A program made the translations under genes and the position numbers. A DNA stretch of 64,000 nucleotides from the NCBI RefSeq assembly GCF_000711695.1, contig NW_013546998.1:62001-126000 (forward strand). The letters are read 5' to 3'. Shown here piece after piece: positions 57,110 through 64,000 of the stretch. Positions within the stretch are counted from its first letter, which is position 1; every line of letters begins with the position of its first letter. The notes under the pieces were generated by a model. It worked only from the letters and a program-made list of their open reading frames with translations. It did no database searches and was not told the DNA's origin. The stretch is from Tilletiaria anomala UBC 951 (taxonomy: Eukaryota > Basidiomycota > Exobasidiomycetes > Georgefischeriales > Tilletiariaceae).

Positions 57110-60100
57110 ATGGATGACGACCTGTACCACGATCACATCATGGCGCCTGCATCTGCATCTGGTTCGAGTTCTGCTTTGCGCCATGGCAGTAGTGTAGGCA
57201 AGCCAAAGTACAGATACGGGAGCACTGCATCGAGCAGAGCGGGGCGCAGGAGGCTTCTCGAATCAGGTTCGCCCTGCCACAAGCTCACAGCAGCGGCAAC
57301 GAACCAAGATCTGGCGCAGGCATCTGCAGGAAACGAGAGCCAGTCCCTTTCTCTCTCTTCATCGCCGCCGTCCCGTCACTGCATACTACTTCCAAGGGCA
57401 ACAGCTACAGCCCCTTCTTTACCCTCAGCTTTGTTCTCACCATTGACCCCACCGTCACCTTCCAAGACACAGAAGAAACTGACATCGATCGTCAAAGGCT
57501 CTCCGCACCGCTCCCCGCACACGCCCTCTAAGAGGCCAAAGGATCTTTCAGCCCTTTTTTCTTTCGCTACCACAGATTGCAAGGTCCAACATGGCAATGG
57601 AATCGCCACAAGCGACAGTACAAGGACTAATCACGATGGTGCCAGCGATCGCAAGGGAGGGGCTAGAAGCCTTGGTGCGCAAGAACGCGAGCAAGAGGTT
57701 ACTGGATGCAGCAGCACAAGCAGCAGCAGCCCAATGAAAAAGAGAAAGGTTCTCTCTTCACAAGCCCTCAGTGACGATGCCGACGAGCCGTCCCTGACGC
57801 ATGCGGATGCGCTTGAGCCCGAGCTCACCCCTGGCCCGCTAACGAGAATGAGAGCCAAGGTGCGCAGTCTCACTGTACAACAAAACGAGCCTCAGCATAA
57901 GGCTGAATCGATAGGAGCACAACCTCCCAAAAGGCTTGCGGCCCGCATGAAAGGCGCGGTCTCGGATGTGACGCAACCTAAATCACAAGCTCCGTCCCCA
58001 GGTGTTCGTCCAAATATCTTAAAACGTTCCAAGTCCCCTCATTCTCAAGGGCCCTCGCTCTTCGACAGCCTTGTAGGCGTGCAAACGTCACAATCACCCT
58101 CGCCGTCGCATTTTGCTTCTACCCCCGCATCCCCATCTGCATGTTCGCGCGATGGCAAAGGTCTCTCGTCGCCTTGTGATGCTCAAGTGGTATGTAAGTC
58201 GCAGTCAAATTCGCAGGAAACCACAATTTCTCGTTCCCATCAAGCAGCTACGCGATATAACAGCGCAGCAGCTTCCAAACCTACGTCAGCAGCAACTGGA
58301 GGCCTGAGCGGAGCGATCTCACGCGCAAAGACCTACGGTGCTCAGCGTAGCTTTCTCGTGGACGCGTCCAATTGGTCTCATGAAAGCTCCGGACTGCATG
58401 AGCGGTTGCGCAAAAGTGGCGAGTTGCGTGTTGAGCTCGGCGATGGGAGCCTTGCTTGTATCAGTGAGAGGGGGGAAGAGATGTTAAGTGTTGATGCAGA
58501 GCAAGGCCAAACTTGGCGATCGCGATCCAATTCGCCATCAGGCGGCGTTAGGCGCTCACGTAGGGCAGGAGCCACTTCCTCAAAGGCAGCAGCGCTGGAC
58601 TCCCTCCTCGGCCTCGACACCTCGCAGGCGAAACCAAAGGCGCGAGAGAGCTATAAGGATCTGCTCAAAAAGTGGGGAGAGGGAGATCTGGAGGAGCAAG
58701 GAGCACAGGCTTTCGTGAGTCTGCTCCCTCTGAATACGAGTTGCTTGTGTATATAAGTGAGATCGTGCTAAACCTTCTTGCTACGCAATGCTTGGCAGAT
58801 GGAGTTAAAATCTGTCACCTCGCTCCGCTCCGCAGGCGAGAATCGTCGATTCAACGATGAGCTCGAATATCTTCTTTCTGGCCTCGACACAAGCGAACCG
58901 CGCTCCCTTTCAACACGGCAGAGCTCCTGTGCACTTATCGTCGTTGAAAAGTGTTGCCCCTCACCATTGCAACTTAGCTCTAATGGCAAAGGAGTCAGTG
59001 GCATCAGATGTCACGAACACCATGATGCTGACGAAGAAGGGGATGAGGGAAAAAAACAGGCCGAGTTGGATGAATCGATGACCTTCTTGCGCAACTTGCA
59101 AGTCACGGACAACATCCAGCGTCTCTACCGCGCTTTGCTTGCGTGCGGCTGCGCAGCACCGCTGACGAGCGACCTGCATGATCCGTCTGGTACGCTCGAC
59201 GCCATCTTTGCGTTGTACCTTGCTCGCCTCGTCGCTGCAGGAAGCGGAGCAGGTTCAAGTGCTACTGGTGGCGAAAAGGGCGAAATAGGCGCTAGCAACG
59301 GAGGCCTCGCGGAAGACCTGCTGCGTACCTCCACTTCTCATCGCGACCATGGTCATGCTTCGCTCTCTGAGGCAAACGGCCGCGTTTCAGAGCATTTTGG
59401 TGGACCATATTCTCTTGATCCACATGACCACGCTACTCAGGAGCTGCACCTGTGCCATGTGCTGAGCCGGATGTTGCAGCTGACCGAGGAGCGCGACGCG
59501 CTCGCTGCGGAGGACACCGCCGTCCGTGCCTCCCGCGCCACACTTGTCGAGCAGAATTCAGCAAAGGGCACGGCGGGCGGACCGGGCGGCAGTAGAAACC
59601 GAAAGCAAGGGAATACACTGCGACTTGTACGAGAAGCCGTGCAGGCATGTCGCTTCTCATTTGCTTCTTCTCACCTTCAGCTGCAAGGCGTCCGAGAGGA
59701 TCTGCAGCGGCCATCTACACGTGACCTGATCTTTTTTACCCTCACGGAGCTCATTCCATGCTTGTCTCCCGAGGCGCTGCGGCTGCTCTCTTTTGGAGGC
59801 GAGGGCTCAGAGTTCGACTTCGCGCAGCCGGCTTCGCAGCAGAGCGAAGACTCTACGCAGTTGATGTGCGCGCTCGATTGCTTAATCAAGGCTTACCGGG
59901 CTAACGTCCCATTGTGCGAATCGTCCGGCGCATGTACAGCCTCGGCTGCGACTTCGTCGATGCCCTACGGTGACCGCAGCTTCAGCTGCGGTAACACTGG
60001 CCGTGGCGGTGCCAAGTTCAAGACCGATGTCACGTCCTCCAATCTCCATGTCATGCATGCCTGCCTCGTTTCGATCCTCAGCCGCGTCTCAGACGTAGCG

Positions 60101-60901
60101 GGCTCGCTTGCCGCCAGGAAGATACGGCGTAAGCTACAGCCTCTCGTTCCGCATCTCCAGAAAAGCTTTTTAAATGGCGCCAGTGCATCCGAGCAGCACT
60201 CCGCGCATTCAGGGGCGTTTAGCATGCTGGTACAGCTCCTTGTCCTCTCGACGCAAGACAGTGCCGAAAATTGCCAGGCCCTCGGCAGCGTCCCCTTTCT
60301 GGAAGCGTTGCTTGCACGAGCGGTTCCGGCGTCGAGACCCGCGAACATCTCTGGCAAAACATCAAGAGAGCTAGGCAAGGAGGGAGAGGACGCTGAAGAA
60401 AACGGCTTTGCAGATGTCGAACAAAGATGCTTGATACTCAGCCTGCTCACGAACATCCTCGAAGCTTGTCCTTCACAACGCGCCCTCATCGCCGATGCAC
60501 CAATTCTCGTTCACACCGGTCGCGAGCAGAACTTGCATTCCAGTCCTGCACTCTCGATTCTCGCCGCGGCGTATATGGACAGTTCAAGAAATGCTCAAGA
60601 AGAGCAGACGGCAAAGGCTGCTGCAATTGGAGTCTTCACTGGCTGCTTATCCGTACTGCTTGCCCTGCTCCTCGTTGGTAGTGAGCAGCGCCGAGCATCT
60701 TTCATCGCAGCCGCAAATGCTCGCCGAGGCGCCGCGGAGGCAATGCAACAGCTCCTGGAGAGCCTCGAGGATTTCGCGGCCGCGAACCGAGAGCTGCGAC
60801 TTGCAGCTGATCAGCAAGAATTGCGAAATACCACGGACGAGCAAATGGACAAGATCCAGTTGCTAGCAGATCAACTGCGCAGCGAGTTTGGAAGCGTGTA
60901 A
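57110..60901 (+). CDS. WPL1: WAPL-type cohesin release factor
   Basis: Homologue of Wapl/Rad61/Wpl1, which binds Pds5 and opens the Smc3-Scc1 gate to release cohesin from chromatin. Exons 57110-58714 and 58799-60901 give 1,235 residues. The N-terminal 520 residues are Ser/Lys-rich and disordered, with nuclear-signal-like KKRK and RRSRRAG patches. The Wapl domain starts over the splice junction (SYKDLLKKWGEGDLEEQGAQ, then VTSLRSAGENRRFNDELEYL) and runs as helical repeats to the end (NIQRLYRALLACGC, LRLVREAVQACRFS, RCLILSLLTNILEAC, AMQQLLESLEDFAAANREL). The ATG at 57110 is the first in frame; a 5' extension is possible. It is head to head with the Spo71-like gene. Confidence 0.87.
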
Positions 60902-61254
60902 TTTAGTCAGATGCGCTGCACTACATGTCGTTGGGCCACAACGCCATCGTGAAATGAAAGTGCCGAACACTTGTCGCGCTGTCCGAAATGCACAGAGCTC
61001 CTGCAGAGAGAGACTCAATCTCTCGCCACTACACTGCATGTAATGCAGCGGTGCGCACAGCGGGCGAGAGGAATTCCGTCTGCCTTTGTCACACGAGCAA
61101 GACTCAGCGCATGGCGCGCGCGGGCAAGCTCGCCAGGTCCCAACCGCTGCCGCGACGGGAGAAACATGTGGCCAAAACGGGCCTTGCACCAGAGAACACT
61201 GATGTTCTTTGGGTGGAAAAAGATGAAGAAACCAAAACTACTGGATAGCTATTG
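60902..61254. other. Convergent intergenic gap, no gene seen
   Basis: 353 bp shared by the 3' ends of WAPL and the SMG6-like gene. A plus-strand frame of about 95 codons here has no recognisable content. Confidence 0.5.
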
Positions 61255-64000
61255 CTAGCCGTTCGGTGCCTTGTGTGCCAAGAAGATGTGGGTAATCTCC
61301 TTTTGCGTGGCAGCTGAAAGTCCTTTCCCTCGCGCTTTGAGGCGCAAGTTTCGGTCCAGAGTTACAAGAACAGCCTTCGTCGTTTCCGGCTTGATTCGCT
61401 CGCGATCGCGTGAGGGGTTGTCTGACAGGATTGCCAGTCGATCCATAAAGTGCGTCTGTTGCCAGTTGACCACCCGGAGAATAATCTCATCGAGCGAACG
61501 AGCGCGCACATCGTCCCCAACATCGTTGCCAAAATCGATTTCCTCTTGACGCACAGTCAAATCCGCGAGGTAGTTGCCACGAGACGTCTGTACTTTGAGC
61601 CATTTGCTGCAAGAGCGTATGTTCTTTTCGATATAGGCTAGAGCACGTTGGGCACCAGGACCGAGCGGCTCCGGATTCTTTTGCAAGCCATCCAGTTCGG
61701 TCACGACCGCGAGTGGAATAATGATGGTCCAGCGCTTCCACTCGACGAGCTGTTCGAGCAGCTTGCCTGGCGCAATAAGAACGTTGGTGTCCAGGACGAG
61801 GACTGTGTATCCCGGCACCACGTTCACAAGCTCTTTCCTTCCTGGCTTGCGCCCGGCCTCTTTCTTGCCCTGTCCATCTTGCTTGGTTCGGGTGGGCATA
61901 AGTGGCGCAGCAGCAGACTTTGCCTGTTGGATTACACTCTTGAGGTATCGATGACGCGCCTGCGGGGAAAGAAAAGATCGTGGAGTCATCAGTCTACATT
62001 GCTCGTATGAGTTGCCAGGCCGCTGACCTTAAGAACACGAATCTCCTCCGGCAGGTTCCCGTCATCAGCGTCTTCGTCGCTCTCTCGCTCGCTCGACGAG
62101 TCCGCCTCCTCATCGCTGTCAACATCAAATTTGCGAATATGCGGAGAAGTTTCGATCGCTTCCACTTCCTTCTCTTCAATGGCCCAACGCTCGATTTTGT
62201 TGCGCAGCGGATTGACAACGGCGACAGATTGGGTTCGCTCATCAAAATCGAGACCAGGAACCGTCTTTGCGAGAGACATGAGCGTGTGTAAGAGGCGCTT
62301 CCAGCGCAAGTCTGTGAGCACCGAGTCGGCACGAAGAGTTGGCTGGTCATCGTCTCCTTCAGAGGTGACGTTCTCGCTGCCCCAACCTGTTTCCCCCATG
62401 GCTTGTTCACGAGTAAGGACGTCTACCTCAGATTCGAACTTGAGGGCCGAGATGCCTGCGCGAGGCGGTTTCCAAAAGCCTCGTTCGTACACTCGGCGCC
62501 CAACCCAGGCCATGCCGCGTAAGCACCAGTCTTCTGGTAGCGGTTGAATTCCCGTGATCTTGCTGGGCATATCCTTGCGCGGGTCAATAGGATGAGGGGC
62601 ATGTACAGCGAGCTGGGTCAAGGCTTCCCATGGCACCCATCGCTCAAGAATGCCGAGCGCAACGGTCTGCTTCGCGACGGTCGCCAGGAAGGTGAGTATG
62701 ATGGTGAGGTACGGGTTGATGGTTGCGTTCCGTGATTTGATCCAGCGCACGATAAGGATGCGCAAGGAAGTGAAAGCCAGGCGCAATGCACACCGGAGAG
62801 GCAAGGGCAGGTCCTCATCAGATGGTGCTTCATTGGACTTCTTCTGCAACGTGACGATAGTGTTTTCAGGGGCATCCCTCATCCCAATTTTCGGCGATGA
62901 TGGCGGGCTAGAGACTTTCGAGTTCTGACTGAGTATGATGGCTGTAGGCGTCTTTGCCTCGATGCGCTCCGTCTTGCGCGCTTGACTCTCTTGACTAGCT
63001 GCATCTGTCGCGGTGGCAAAGATGGCATCCTCGGCACCGTGCTGCAAGATGGCTGCAACGTTCGCCGTCGCCATCATCATCCACTCAGCGGAGGAAATAG
63101 ATGCCGTGCTCATGACATCCGGCGAGGAGCGGCCGCTTGGATCGACATCTTGCAAGGCAAAGAGGAAGCGTTGGAACACGTCTTCGAAGTCGTCAAGCTG
63201 CACGCGCGTAATGATCATTCCGTGCATGCACACGAACAAATCCGTCAGCGACGCGTCCGAACCTTGCCTCCTGCTTTGCAGTTTCGGATCGAAGAGTGGC
63301 AACATCGACTCCCTGGCTGAAAGGAAAGGGTGAGAGGCCGTCAAGCTGCAAATGAGCAACCGACAGCACAAGTGTCGCATCAGCAACAAGGTAGAAAAAA
63401 GATAGGAACCCGCAGAGACAAGCGCCGAGAACTTGCTCACCTCCTGCAGAAATGATGTAGGGCCCGCAGCTCTTCATTCCGGCTAAGGATCCCCAGGTGG
63501 TGATGCAGCCTCCCCGTCCCTGGCATATCTGCTAGACCTTTGGCATACCAGTCCCTCGCGGTGATGCGCCACGTTTCTTTTTCCTCTAGCTCCCAGTCGC
63601 CCAGCGCGTCGCTTCCGATGCTGGCGCGCTCCAGGCCAGCAACATGCGGTGGCGGCCTGGCGGCGCTCCCACCTTCGTCATTGTCTTCATCATCGATACG
63701 AGCCAAGTTGGTTATCTTCGCCTCGGTCACGCTTGTTGACTGCTGCTGATGCTGCTGCCTCACTAGCACGCGTCTAGCCTTGTTGCGCACGCCACCATTA
63801 CAATTCTTCGCTGATCTGTTGAGCGCAGCGCTGAGACCCGCTACGGCCATCCTATAGCGCGCCAGGTCGCCGAGGCTCTCGATCCACGCGCTCTTGAAAA
63901 CGCGGAGGATCTCCGACTCGAGCAAGTTACTGTAGAATGCGTACGCAAAGTAGATAAACTCGGTCAAATGGTCGAGCAGCTGCGCTTGCGCCGCTGTGCC
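61255..64000 (-). CDS. SMG6/Est1-type protein with PIN nuclease domain (5' end outside window)
   Basis: Exons 64000-63441, 63345-62028 and 61959-61255 give the last 860 residues; the gene begins beyond the window. The first part is the Est1 DNA/RNA-binding helical domain (WRITARDWYAKGLADMPGTG, then RLHHHLGILSRNEELRALHH, and after the intron FLSARESMLPLFDPKL). An acidic Ser/Asp/Glu linker follows, then a C-terminal PIN domain: VLVLDTNVLI, VVTELDGLQKN and VLVTLDRNLRLKA, supplying the acidic metal-binding residues. In animals SMG6 cuts mRNAs during nonsense-mediated decay and has telomere roots (Est1). The presence of both domains argues for an active endonuclease of the decay pathway. It converges on WAPL. 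Confidence 0.88.

Noticed and set aside
1-64000. tRNA, rRNA or CRISPR features
   Set aside because: No cloverleaf-like A/B box pairs, rRNA signature or regularly spaced repeats were found by eye on either strand; a covariance-model scan would be the deciding test.

Overview
The window is nuclear DNA of a filamentous or dimorphic fungus, most likely a basidiomycete of the Ustilaginomycotina type. Reasons: protein genes on both strands are split by many short introns (about 38-100 nt, GT...AG, CTAAC/CTGAC-like branch sites), several proteins carry very long Ser/Gln-rich disordered regions (ATG4 of about 1,470 residues, a Spo71-like PH protein of about 2,015, WAPL of about 1,235), and the family set is purely eukaryotic and fungal (PalC, Atg4, NudE, Dbf4, Bur1). 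No tRNA, rRNA, CRISPR array or bacterial operon was seen.

Layout: 1-341 end of a small unrecognised gene; 844-1566 ATP synthase subunit f; 2186-3953 PalC; 4061-6257 (minus) DNA polymerase kappa; 6748-11238 ATG4; 12011-13957 NAP1; 14581-16859 (minus) acyl-CoA/4-coumarate-type ligase, head to head with 17875-20028 WS/DGAT acyltransferase; 20678-23523 eIF3c; 23767-25852 (minus) Dbf4; 26692-27673 unrecognised gene; 27713-29801 (minus) CLIP-170-like protein, head to head with 30486-32182 NudE; then a gene-poor island of about 10.3 kb (32183-42506) holding decayed Ty1/copia and Ty3/gypsy fossils and a diverged inverted pair of coding-like segments; 42507-44068 Rpt6; 45733-46696 ribosomal protein eL42; 46900-48858 (minus) Bur1/CDK9 kinase; 49344-50110 mitochondrial uS12; 50229-56476 (minus) Spo71-like PH protein; 57110-60901 WAPL; 61255 to the window end (minus) SMG6/Est1-type PIN nuclease, cut by the window edge.

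Most genes are housekeeping and unrelated to their neighbours, but two divergent pairs make biochemical sense: the acyl-CoA ligase could make the acyl-CoA that the WS/DGAT enzyme esterifies, and CLIP-170 and NudE both act in plus-end/dynein transport. Six divergent pairs share promoters of 0.5-1.0 kb, and several convergent pairs end within 40-250 bp of each other.

Exon structures were worked out by hand from splice consensus, reading frame and family conservation; the coding totals close in frame for every spliced model. No clearly undescribed system was found. The best candidates for a second look are the inverted coding-like pair in the island, the unrecognised 26692-27673 gene, four stop-free introns whose length is a multiple of three, and a perfect 18-bp palindrome in the BUR1/uS12m promoter.
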